Source: Desulfuromonas sp. (GTDB lineage Bacteria > Desulfobacterota > Desulfuromonadia > Desulfuromonadales > BM501). From it: DNA of 47,188 bases. The notes below the pieces were generated by a model that was not told the DNA's origin, did not search any database, and saw nothing but the letters and a program-made list of their open reading frames with translations. Each line of letters starts with the position of its first letter. The stretch's first letter is position 1. The position numbers were made by a program, and so were the translations under genes. Shown one piece after another: positions 6,266 through 13,248 of the stretch. The DNA lies in assembly GCF_002868845.1 (NCBI RefSeq), contig NZ_PKUB01000004.1, positions 1 to 47,188 on the forward strand. Direction: 5' to 3'.

Positions 6266-7450
6266 TTAGTCCGGGAGAAGGGCGCAACATAGGATCTCGA
6301 CCCTGCGGTTCTGATCCCGTCCCTCTTCGGTGTTGTTGTCGGCGACCGGCTGGGTTTCACCGAACCCCCGGGCGACCAGCTTCGAGCTGTCGATGCCGAA
6401 GTTCTCGACCAGGTACTGGCGCACGGCCGCGGCCCGTTTTTCGGAGAGCTGCTGGTTGTACTCGGCCTTGCCGACGTTGTCGGTGTGCCCGGCGACCAGG
6501 ATGTGGGGGGATGGGTTCCCCCGGATGAACCGGGCGGCCTGCTCCAGCGCGACATGATGGTCGGGCTTGATCTCGGCCTTGTCGAAGTCGAATTCGAGGT
6601 GCATGGTGTACTTCAGCGGGCATCCCTGCTTGTCTACCAGCTGCCATTTGGGGGTGTCGGGACAGTTGTCCAGGTGATCGGGGACGCCGTCGCCGTCGCT
6701 GTCGCTGTCGCTCGGGCAGCCCTGCTGATCCACGGCGGCGCCCCTGGGGGTGCCGGGACACTTGTCGAGGTGATCGGGGACGCCGTCCCCGTCACTGTCG
6801 GCCGGGCATCCACGGCTGTCCACCATGACTCCTCTCGGGGTGTCCGGGCAACGGTCCTGGGGATCGATGACCCCGTCTCCGTCACTGTCGATGGGCTGGG
6901 CGGCGGGCTGGTGCCCGCCCAGAAGGTAGTTCAGGCCCCCGGTGTAGAGCAGGTTGTGGCTGGACTCATCGATAAAGGTGAGGATGTGGCGCACGTCGCC
7001 GCGCAGGGCCAGGTTTTCGGTGAGGAAGTAGCTCAGGCCCCCTCCGTAGTTGAACAGGGCGTCGCCCTTCCCGCCCTTGGTGTCCGGGTCGAGATAGGTC
7101 CAGCCGAGCCCGGCGGAGAGAAAGGGGACCAGGGCTTCGTCGGGCAGGAAGTTGTAAAGGGCGTTGATCCGGCCGAGATAGACCTCGTAATCGTCCAGAT
7201 TGCCGACCTCGGACTCTGTGTTGACGTAATTGTAGACAAATTCTGCACCCCAGTGCTTGGTGAAGTTGTAGCCGAGCCCGAGGCCGTAGGCCAGGTCGTT
7301 CTCAAGGTGCTGGTCCCCCTCGAATACATACCCCCCGATGGAAGGGGTCAGGATCAGGGCACCGGCGCGGTTCTCCGCGAAGGCGGGGCCAGCCAGAAGA
7401 GCGAAGATCGCGATTCCCAGGATGATATTCGCAAATGGTCCAGTTTTCAT
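6266..7450 (-). CDS. OmpA-family outer-membrane protein with thrombospondin type-3 repeats
   Basis: 394 aa. A signal peptide (cleavage after GPAFA, residue 25) leads into an OmpA-like N-terminal beta-barrel (about 26-180). A calcium-binding linker of three thrombospondin type-3-like repeats follows (about 187-278: DSDGDGVIDPQDRCPDTP, DSDGDGVPDHLDKCPGTP, SDGDGVPDHLDNCPDTP). The C-terminal OmpA/Pal domain (about 283-388) has GHTDNVGKAEYNQQLSEKRA, whose Asp and Arg bind the diaminopimelate of peptidoglycan, and ARGFGETQPVADNNTEEGRDQNRRVEI. It anchors the outer membrane to the wall. The tail ILCCALLPD with a Cys-Cys pair is unusual. ATG with GGGAGGG 5 nt upstream. It is probably monocistronic, ending at the shared terminator. 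Confidence 0.92.
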   Translation of the reverse strand: MKTGPFANIILGIAIFALLAGPAFAENRAGALILTPSIGGYVFEGDQHLENDLAYGLGLGYNFTKHWGAEFVYNYVNTESEVGNLDDYEVYLGRINALYNFLPDEALVPFLSAGLGWTYLDPDTKGGKGDALFNYGGGLSYFLTENLALRGDVRHILTFIDESSHNLLYTGGLNYLLGGHQPAAQPIDSDGDGVIDPQDRCPDTPRGVMVDSRGCPADSDGDGVPDHLDKCPGTPRGAAVDQQGCPSDSDSDGDGVPDHLDNCPDTPKWQLVDKQGCPLKYTMHLEFDFDKAEIKPDHHVALEQAARFIRGNPSPHILVAGHTDNVGKAEYNQQLSEKRAAAVRQYLVENFGIDSSKLVARGFGETQPVADNNTEEGRDQNRRVEILCCALLPD

Positions 7451-7541
7451 GGTGTCCCTCCCTGCGGGTGTTGAGGTAGAAAGAATACGACTTTAGTTAT
7501 GAATACCATGTAATTAGGAAATGGCAACGAGGTCCGTTCTT

Positions 7542-7558
7542 TTCGGCGTGTCGCCGAA
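7542..7558 (-). other. Small hairpin after the barrel gene
   Basis: TTCGGCG-TGT-CGCCGAA, a 7-bp stem with a 3-nt loop, 18 nt beyond the stop codon of the outer-membrane barrel gene. There is no T-run behind it on the minus strand, so it may be a weak or Rho-assisted end of the five-gene operon. Confidence 0.4.
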
Positions 7559-7575
7559 CCCGGGTGGAGTGAAAC

Positions 7576-8856
7576 TCAGAAAAAGTATTTGATGAGCAGC
7601 CCGCCGCTGCTGCCGGCGGAACCGAATTCGCTGCGCGGCAAGGGCGGCAGCGGAGAGGGAAGGGGGCGGGGATCCCGTCCCCCGTTGTAGTTCCAGAACG
7701 CCTGCAGAACCAGGTTGTCGGACAGGGAGAGGTCGACGAGGGGACGGAGCATGAAGGAGCCGTCATCGAGGTTCCAGATCAGCAGGCCGCTCAGGGTCGC
7801 CAGGGGATGGGCTTCGTAGGAAGGGGCGAGGAGCAGGTAGTGGCGGCCGAGCAGGAAGCTCAACCCCTCCCGGAAAGGGGCCGAGACCGCCGCCCGGGGG
7901 TAGTCGCCGGGCTCTTCCGCTCCCGCTCCGTTGTAGAGGTACTCGGCCAGCAGGACGATGTCGCTTTCGAACCGGTACCAGGTCTCCAGGGCGGCGATGG
8001 TGAAGGTGTCGTGCAGGTCGCCGCCGGCCTTGTCGGTGTTTTTCCCCTGGTAGGCAGTCGCCTCGGCCTTGATCCCCAGCCCTCCGAGGCTGCCGGCCAG
8101 CCCCAGGCCGACGGTGGGGCGTTTTCGCAGCAAGCCGCCGAGCCCCTGAACGTCGACCTCTTTCCAGTTGTGGGAAAAGGTGGCCAGGTAGGAGTGATTG
8201 TCCCGACCATCGCCCAGCACCGCCACTGCGCCGATCTGCCCACCCCTTCCGAAGTAGCGCACTCCCCGAAGGGCGTCCACCCCCGGCCGCACGTCCGTAT
8301 CGAGGGCGTCCGGAGGGAAGGGAGCGATGATGTCGAGAGGGGAGAACATCAGGATCCCCCCGAAACCGATGGCCTGCCGGCCCACCGTCCAGTCCACCCC
8401 CAGCAAGGTCGTCCGCAGGTTGAGGCGGTCGACCTCCAGTCTGTTCGCAAAATCCTCCCCCTCGTTCCAGCTCTGTTCCAGCTCGACCGCCCGGTTCGCC
8501 GATTGGCCCGGAAGAGGGATGCTGCCTTTCGGGTCGGTATAGAGCAGGAGGTTCTCCGCTGAGAGTTCCCAGTCGAGGGTCTCGCCGGCGGAGCCGGTCA
8601 GGTCGAGCCGCAGGCGGTTCGAGGAAAAATCGGTGTCGGGAAATGAGCCGCCCGGGGCCGCCTGCACGTGGACGTTGAGGGATTTGAGATGGCCGCCGAG
8701 GCGAACCCCGCCGGGCAGCTCCGCCGCAGCGACCTGGCCGGAGAGGCAAAGAGAAAGAAGGGCCAGCAACAAGGGGGGCAGGCATTTGAAGGTTTTCCCC
8801 TTCGCCGACGGGTCGCGCGTTCCCTGGATTTGGAGGTAGGTAAAGAAGTCAGTCAT
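7576..8856 (-). CDS. Outer-membrane beta-barrel protein of an ABC export operon
   Basis: About 426 aa. An n-region and hydrophobic core (CLPPLLLALLSLCLSGQVAAAE) make a signal peptide. The rest alternates polar and apolar residues in beta-strand fashion and ends in LLIKYFF with a terminal Phe, the usual BAM recognition signal. The segment LLGVDWTVGRQAIGFGGILMFSPLDIIAPFPPDALDTDVRPGVDALRG resembles a conserved block of DUF1302-like and other large porins, but I cannot place it firmly. It is the last gene of a five-gene operon with a LolA-like protein, two permeases and an ATPase, so it is probably the outer-membrane end of that transport route. The start is uncertain: neither the ATG at 8856 nor the one at 8892 has a good Shine-Dalgarno. 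Confidence 0.75.
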   Translation of the reverse strand: MTDFFTYLQIQGTRDPSAKGKTFKCLPPLLLALLSLCLSGQVAAAELPGGVRLGGHLKSLNVHVQAAPGGSFPDTDFSSNRLRLDLTGSAGETLDWELSAENLLLYTDPKGSIPLPGQSANRAVELEQSWNEGEDFANRLEVDRLNLRTTLLGVDWTVGRQAIGFGGILMFSPLDIIAPFPPDALDTDVRPGVDALRGVRYFGRGGQIGAVAVLGDGRDNHSYLATFSHNWKEVDVQGLGGLLRKRPTVGLGLAGSLGGLGIKAEATAYQGKNTDKAGGDLHDTFTIAALETWYRFESDIVLLAEYLYNGAGAEEPGDYPRAAVSAPFREGLSFLLGRHYLLLAPSYEAHPLATLSGLLIWNLDDGSFMLRPLVDLSLSDNLVLQAFWNYNGGRDPRPLPSPLPPLPRSEFGSAGSSGGLLIKYFF

Positions 8857-8948
8857 CGTGGCCAGCCATCCGATGCCAATGCCTTCGAGCATGCAGGAAA
8901 GAGATGCGGCTTGAAAATCGATCGCAAGCCCTGGTGGTGAAGACCTTC

Positions 8949-9638
8949 TTACTCGTTCTCCCCCGTGTCCGACTCGAGGCGACCGTCCCTGAGGTGGATC
9001 ACTCGCCGGGCGTGGGCGATGACCTGGGGGTCGTGGGAGCTGAAAATGAAGGTGGTGCCCTGGGTCTCGTTGAGCCGTCGCATCAGGTCGAGCAGGTCGG
9101 AGGCGGTCTTGGAGTCGAGGTTGGCGGTCGGCTCGTCGGCCAGCACCAGCTTGGGGCCGGCCGCCATCGCCCGGGCGACGGCCACACGCTGCTGCTGGCC
9201 GCCGGACAGGTCGCCCGGCTTGCGCCCTTCCAGCCCTCCGATGCCCAGCTCTTCGAAAAGGGCCCGCACCCGGCGGCGTCGTTCGGGCCGGGGAACTCCC
9301 TGCAGGAGAAGGGTGAATTCGGCGTTCTCCTCCGCGGTCAACACCGGGATGAGGTTGTAGGACTGGAAAATGAAGCCGATGCTGCTCAGGCGGAAGTCGG
9401 CCAGGGCCCGGACCGGGTGCCGGCTCATGTCGCGTCCCTCGATGGTGACCGTCCCCGAGGTCGGCTGGTCGAGGCAGCCGATCAGATTGAGGACCGTGGT
9501 CTTGCCGCTGCCCGAGGGTCCGGCGAGGACGGTGAACTCTCCCGCCTCGATGGCCAGGTCGAGCTCCGCCACAGCGACCACCTGCTGATTGCCCAGGGGA
9601 TAGACCTTGGAGATTCTGTCCAGTTCGACGAGGGGCAT
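8949..9638 (-). CDS. ABC transporter ATPase, LolD/MacB type
   Basis: 229 aa. It powers the two FtsX-type permeases encoded just upstream. All ABC motifs are intact: Walker A GPSGSGKTT (40-48), Q-loop FIFQSYNLIPVLT, signature LSGGQQQR (144-151), Walker B LVLADEPTANLD (164-175) and the switch His in SSHD (about 202). The FQSYNLIPVLTAEEN sequence and short length are typical of the LolD/MacB/FtsE class, which acts by mechanotransmission on periplasmic partners rather than by classic substrate translocation. ATG with AAAGGA 8 nt upstream. The gene is separated from the permease gene by 170 nt containing heptanucleotide repeats, the only large gap in the operon. Confidence 0.93.
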   Translation of the reverse strand: MPLVELDRISKVYPLGNQQVVAVAELDLAIEAGEFTVLAGPSGSGKTTVLNLIGCLDQPTSGTVTIEGRDMSRHPVRALADFRLSSIGFIFQSYNLIPVLTAEENAEFTLLLQGVPRPERRRRVRALFEELGIGGLEGRKPGDLSGGQQQRVAVARAMAAGPKLVLADEPTANLDSKTASDLLDLMRRLNETQGTTFIFSSHDPQVIAHARRVIHLRDGRLESDTGENE

Positions 9639-9661
9639 GAAAGCATCCTTTGAATGCAGGC

Positions 9662-9689
9662 GTCAGTTGTCAGTTGTCAGTTGTCAGTT
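9662..9689. repeat. Tandem heptanucleotide array GTCAGTT x4
   Basis: Four perfect head-to-tail copies of GTCAGTT. It lies 14 nt from the larger TGATAGC array and shares the 7-bp unit length, in the gap between permease and ATPase genes. Such short heptamer arrays occur between genes in many bacteria (short tandemly repeated repetitive sequences). Confidence 0.95.
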
Positions 9690-9703
9690 TGAAACCTAAA
9701 GCC

Positions 9704-9801
9704 TGATAGCTGATAGCTGATAGCTGATAGCTGATAGCTGATAGCTGATAGCTGATAGCTGATAGCTGATAGCTGATAGCTGATAGCTGATAGCTGATAG
9801 C
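9704..9801. repeat. Tandem heptanucleotide array TGATAGC x14
   Basis: Fourteen uninterrupted perfect copies of TGATAGC (98 bp). The array begins 8 nt past the stop codon of the upstream permease gene in the transcribed direction. Overlapping GCT-GAT-AGC units are small inverted repeats, so the transcript could form many competing mini-hairpins. Perfect copies imply recent expansion or ongoing slippage. The array is outside any real reading frame, so copy-number change would alter spacing or RNA structure, not protein. Confidence 0.97.
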
Positions 9802-9808
9802 TGCCTTT

Positions 9809-11041
9809 TCAAACATGTCTCATCGCTTCGGCCGGGGCGATGCGTGCCACCCTGGCCGCCGGGTAGAGGGAGGCGAGCAGGCACAGCCCTCCCACGTAGA
9901 GGGCGATCTGGCCCATCCAGGGAAGGTCCCACATGGCGCGCATGATGGGGGCGAAGACGACGCCGCCGAACTCGAGGCTTTCGGGGACGAATCGGCGCAG
10001 GTCGATCCCGACATCGACCAGGTACCAGGTGGCGAGGGAGCCGAGCAGGGTCCCCGCCGCCATGGAGAGCAGGCCCAGCACCAGGGCCTCGGTCAGGACC
10101 ATGAGCCGCAGCCGGCCAGGGGTGGCGCCCACCGCGAGGATAATGCCGAACTCCCGGGTCCGCTCCATCACCGACATGAGCAGGGTGTTGACCACCCCGA
10201 TGGTGACGATCAGCAGGATGATGACGAAGATGAACTTCTGGCTGGCGTAGTCGAGTCGGATGGCGTTGGCCAGGTTCGGCATCGCCTCCTCCCAGGCGAG
10301 CGGGCGCAGCTGCGGTCGCCCGGCAAGGATCGTCTCGATGGCCGGAAAGACCTTCCGATCGGCCCGGGCCTCCCTCAGCACCACCGCCAGCTCGTGGACT
10401 TCTCCCGGCGCTCCTCCGAGGGCTGCGGCGCTCTCCCGCCCGACCATGATCAGGGAGCCGTCCAGATCCTTGACCCCGGTGGTGACACTCCCCCGCACCC
10501 GAAAGAGTTCGCTGGCCAGCTCCCCCTCCCGGCTCTGCAGGGTGATGACGAACTTGTTACCCTCGCGGATCTTGAGTTCCCGCATCAGCCGGCTGCCCAG
10601 CACAGCGTCGCGCCCGCCGGGGGTGCGCACCATCTTCTCCCGGGGCAGTCCCTTCAGGAAGGGGTTGACCGCCCGTTCGGCCTCCGGGTCGATCCCGGTC
10701 AGCAGGATGCCCCGGCTCTCGCGGCTCGACTGGGCCAGGCCGGGGAGGTAGACACGGGGGAGAACCCCCACCACTCCCTCTATGGCGGCGATCTCCTTTG
10801 CCAGGGCGCCCGGAGCGAAGGAGAGCTTCTCGTCGCGGCTCTCAGCGTAATCGCCCCGGTAGACGGCGATGTGGCCGGAGCCGGCCCGCACCCCGCTGTC
10901 GATCATGCGCGCGTAGACCCCGAAGGAGAGGTTGTGGAAGGCCTGGACCAGCATCAGGCTGAAGGAGAGGGCCCCCAGGGTGATGAAGGTCCGCCGCCGG
11001 TTGCGCCACAGGTTCTTCCAGGCCAGCTCGAGGTATTCCAT
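9809..11041 (-). CDS. ABC permease, FtsX/MacB family (second)
   Basis: 410 aa inner-membrane permease. One TM helix at the N-terminus (about residues 16-36, after NLWRNRRRTFITLGAL) is followed by a large MacB-like periplasmic core (roughly 40-270). The C-terminal FtsX domain has three TM helices, with FIFVIILLIVTIGVVNTLLMSVMERTREFGIILAVGATPGRL as its hallmark. It is homologous to the product of the adjacent permease gene, so the transporter is probably a LolCE-like heterodimer. A perfect GGAGG lies 6 nt before the ATG, and the stop of the preceding gene lies 1 nt upstream. It ends just before the TGATAGC array. Confidence 0.9.
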   Translation of the reverse strand: MEYLELAWKNLWRNRRRTFITLGALSFSLMLVQAFHNLSFGVYARMIDSGVRAGSGHIAVYRGDYAESRDEKLSFAPGALAKEIAAIEGVVGVLPRVYLPGLAQSSRESRGILLTGIDPEAERAVNPFLKGLPREKMVRTPGGRDAVLGSRLMRELKIREGNKFVITLQSREGELASELFRVRGSVTTGVKDLDGSLIMVGRESAAALGGAPGEVHELAVVLREARADRKVFPAIETILAGRPQLRPLAWEEAMPNLANAIRLDYASQKFIFVIILLIVTIGVVNTLLMSVMERTREFGIILAVGATPGRLRLMVLTEALVLGLLSMAAGTLLGSLATWYLVDVGIDLRRFVPESLEFGGVVFAPIMRAMWDLPWMGQIALYVGGLCLLASLYPAARVARIAPAEAMRHV

Positions 11042-11042
11042 G

Positions 11043-12266
11043 TTACTCCTCCCGGATGGCCTCGACGGGGTTGAGGCGGGCTGCCCGGCTGGCCGGCAGG
11101 AACCCGGCCATCAGGCAGACGGCAAAGAGCAGGACCGCGGGGACGGAGAAGTTGGGCCACTCGAGCACCGCGGAGAGCCGTGGCAGGATGGTTCCTCCGG
11201 CGTAGGTGATGGGGGTCAGGTGGCCGGAGAGGTCGAGGCCCACCTCGGCCATATACAGGCTCATCGCCAGCCCCAGGGTCAGGCCGAGGACGAGGGAGAT
11301 TCCCCCCATGAGCAGGCTTTCCAGCAGGACGAGGGTGCGGATCCTCCAGGGGCGCATTCCCATGGCCATGAGGATGCCGAACTCGCGGGTCCGCTCCATA
11401 ACCGACATGAAGAAGGTGTTGAGAATGCCCAGGCCCGTTGCCAGGTAGAGGATGATGACCACGATGAAGCGGCTCACGTCGTAGGCGGCGATCGCCTCGC
11501 GCATCTCCGGAAGCAACTGGCCCCAGTCCAGCGCCTCGGTCCCCTCGGGCAGGCGGGTGTTGAGGGGGAGGGCGATTTCGGCGGCCCGCATCGGCTCCAG
11601 GACGCCGAGGGCCACCTCGTGCAGGCGATCCTGCATGACGGTGACCTGCTGCAGCCAGGGCAGGCCGACCAGGACCAGGCTGTTGTCGTGCCCCGCATCC
11701 CCGGTTTCGAACAGACCGGTCACCCGGAGCAGGTCGTTGCCGATGGAGCCGTCGGCGGCCTGGGTGAGAAAGACCAGCTCGTCGCCCGGGGCAACGCCGA
11801 GCTTTTCGGCCAGCCCATGCCCCATGAAGGCCCCGTTAGCCGGAGAATCGGGGAGGTAGCCGCCGGCGACGGTCTTCTCCGCCAGGCTGGTGACCTGCCG
11901 CTCCCTCTGCGGCAGGACGCCCAGCAGTTCCGCCGGCTGGGACGTGTCGGTGTGGGAGACCAGCCCGAAAGCGCGCAGCCGGGGAGAGGCACCGGTGAGG
12001 CCCTTGGTGCTCTGTATCGCTTCTTCAAGAGCGCTGCCGGGCTGCAGGAAAGAGAACATGTCCCTGTCTTCCTGGTAGCCGCGGGCCGAGACGACCAGGT
12101 GGCCGTGGTACTGCTCGGTGGCCGAGGCGAGCATGTCGCGGAACATGCCGGAGAAGACCCCCAGGGCCAGGATCAGCAGGGAGGAGGAGACCACCATGGC
12201 GCTGACCGTCAGCAGGGTGCGGCGCTTGTTGCGCCAGATATTGCGCAGGGCCAGGCGCAGCAGCAT
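11043..12266 (-). CDS. ABC permease, FtsX/MacB family (first)
   Basis: 407 aa. It has the same architecture as the next gene's product: an N-terminal TM after LALRNIWRNKRRTLLTVSAM, a large periplasmic domain, and a C-terminal FtsX domain with FIVVIILYLATGLGILNTFFMSVMERTREFGILMAMGMRP. It pairs with the second permease and the LolD-type ATPase. I take the ATG at 12264-12266; a TTG two codons earlier would overlap the stop codon of the LolA-like gene, and either way translation is likely coupled. The large periplasmic parts suggest hand-over of a lipid or lipoprotein cargo to the LolA-like protein; the cargo is unknown. Confidence 0.9.
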   Translation of the reverse strand: MLLRLALRNIWRNKRRTLLTVSAMVVSSSLLILALGVFSGMFRDMLASATEQYHGHLVVSARGYQEDRDMFSFLQPGSALEEAIQSTKGLTGASPRLRAFGLVSHTDTSQPAELLGVLPQRERQVTSLAEKTVAGGYLPDSPANGAFMGHGLAEKLGVAPGDELVFLTQAADGSIGNDLLRVTGLFETGDAGHDNSLVLVGLPWLQQVTVMQDRLHEVALGVLEPMRAAEIALPLNTRLPEGTEALDWGQLLPEMREAIAAYDVSRFIVVIILYLATGLGILNTFFMSVMERTREFGILMAMGMRPWRIRTLVLLESLLMGGISLVLGLTLGLAMSLYMAEVGLDLSGHLTPITYAGGTILPRLSAVLEWPNFSVPAVLLFAVCLMAGFLPASRAARLNPVEAIREE

Positions 12267-12268
12267 GG

Positions 12269-13006
12269 TCAACGGCTCTTGAGCTGGCGCAGGGAGAAGA
12301 AGCTCTCCTTCAGCGGGACGTCGAAGGAGAGCCGTCCGTAGTGCATGATCGTCACCTCCTCGGGCTTGTCCAGAGGCTGAACGGTCATGCGCATGGGGAT
12401 GGTCCGTTCGCCCACGGTCTGCACATCGTCGAAGACGATCTCTCGCACCTTGAGCATCTCCTCGTCGAAGTATGCGATGCGTTGCGGCACGCGGTGGGCC
12501 TTCTCCACGGCGTAGACGATTTTACCCCAGACGACCGCCGCTTCGGGCCTCGCTATCCCCTCGATGGTCCAGAGAGCCTCCGTCTCCTCGAGAAGGCGGA
12601 AGTCGTAGTCCTCGTCCACGTGGGCGGCCTTGACCAGGTCGTTGTTGGTGATGTGGCTCCCCATCCAGGCTCCCCCCATCATGGAGGGCGGCACCTTGAT
12701 GGTGCGGTCGACCTTGGGCAGGTAGTTCCAGACCTCCTTGCCCACCTTGAGGGTGGCCACCCCGCGGTCCTTGGGCGGGTCGAGAATGCGCACCAGGAAG
12801 TGGTCCCGGCCGAGGGACCAGGCCTCCATTTCCAGGTTGCGCTCCCAGTGCTCCGTGCGCACCTGCATGGTCATGCGGGCCTCGGAGGAACGCCCCATGT
12901 GCTGGTCCTCCACCTCTCGGATCAGTTGGCGCAGGTCGAGGGCCCCGGCGGGGGCGGTCAGCAGAAGGAGCAGGACTATGAGGGGGACGGCGTGAACGGT
13001 TTTCAT
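12269..13006 (-). CDS. LolA-like outer-membrane lipoprotein-sorting protein (COG2834)
   Basis: 245 aa. A signal peptide (MKTVHAVPLIVLLLLLTAPAGA) is followed by a periplasmic domain of the LolA-like fold: an 11-stranded half-barrel that carries lipids or lipoproteins. The family pattern is visible in EVEDQHMGRSSEARMTMQV, then WSLGRDHFLVRILDPPKDRGVATLKVGKEVWNYLPKVDRTIKVPPSMMGGAWMGS and THRVPQRIAYFDEEML-type strands. This is the COG2834 branch found with MacB/LolCDE-like permeases and RND exporters, not housekeeping LolA. ATG with GAGGT 6 nt upstream. It is the first gene of the operon and nearly overlaps the permease gene. Cargo is unknown. Confidence 0.85.
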   Translation of the reverse strand: MKTVHAVPLIVLLLLLTAPAGALDLRQLIREVEDQHMGRSSEARMTMQVRTEHWERNLEMEAWSLGRDHFLVRILDPPKDRGVATLKVGKEVWNYLPKVDRTIKVPPSMMGGAWMGSHITNNDLVKAAHVDEDYDFRLLEETEALWTIEGIARPEAAVVWGKIVYAVEKAHRVPQRIAYFDEEMLKVREIVFDDVQTVGERTIPMRMTVQPLDKPEEVTIMHYGRLSFDVPLKESFFSLRQLKSR

Positions 13007-13038
13007 GCTCGGACCTCTTCGTTCGGCTGCTGCCTTTC

Positions 13039-13066
13039 ATTATACATTCCCGGGACGGGTCGGCAA
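13039..13066 (-). promoter_or_regulatory. Promoter of the LolA-permease-ATPase-barrel operon
   Basis: Minus-strand TATAAT (13039-13044), a perfect -10, with TTGCCG 16 nt upstream (13061-13066). It lies about 33 nt before the start of the LolA-like gene, at the edge of an AT-rich block (about 13075-13230) shared with the divergent GGDEF-EAL gene. Confidence 0.6.
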
Positions 13067-13248
13067 AAATGCGGCAGGGGAATGGTTTTTAAAAGGTGTT
13101 TTAAATACTTTACAAATTGCTTAAGAGTCTTGCCTGGGTTGTCGAAAAGAATGGCGTAAATTTAATTTTTTAAGTCGAGTTTGTAGCTTTTGCAAAATAG
13201 AAAAACGTTATATTGTTGGCCGGTCAAGTTTTTCTGCGGGGGGATGGA

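Noticed and set aside
9696-9932. Minus-strand frame whose end reads QLSAISY repeats
   Set aside because: The repeated peptide is only the translation of the TGATAGC array. It overlaps the true permease gene in another frame.
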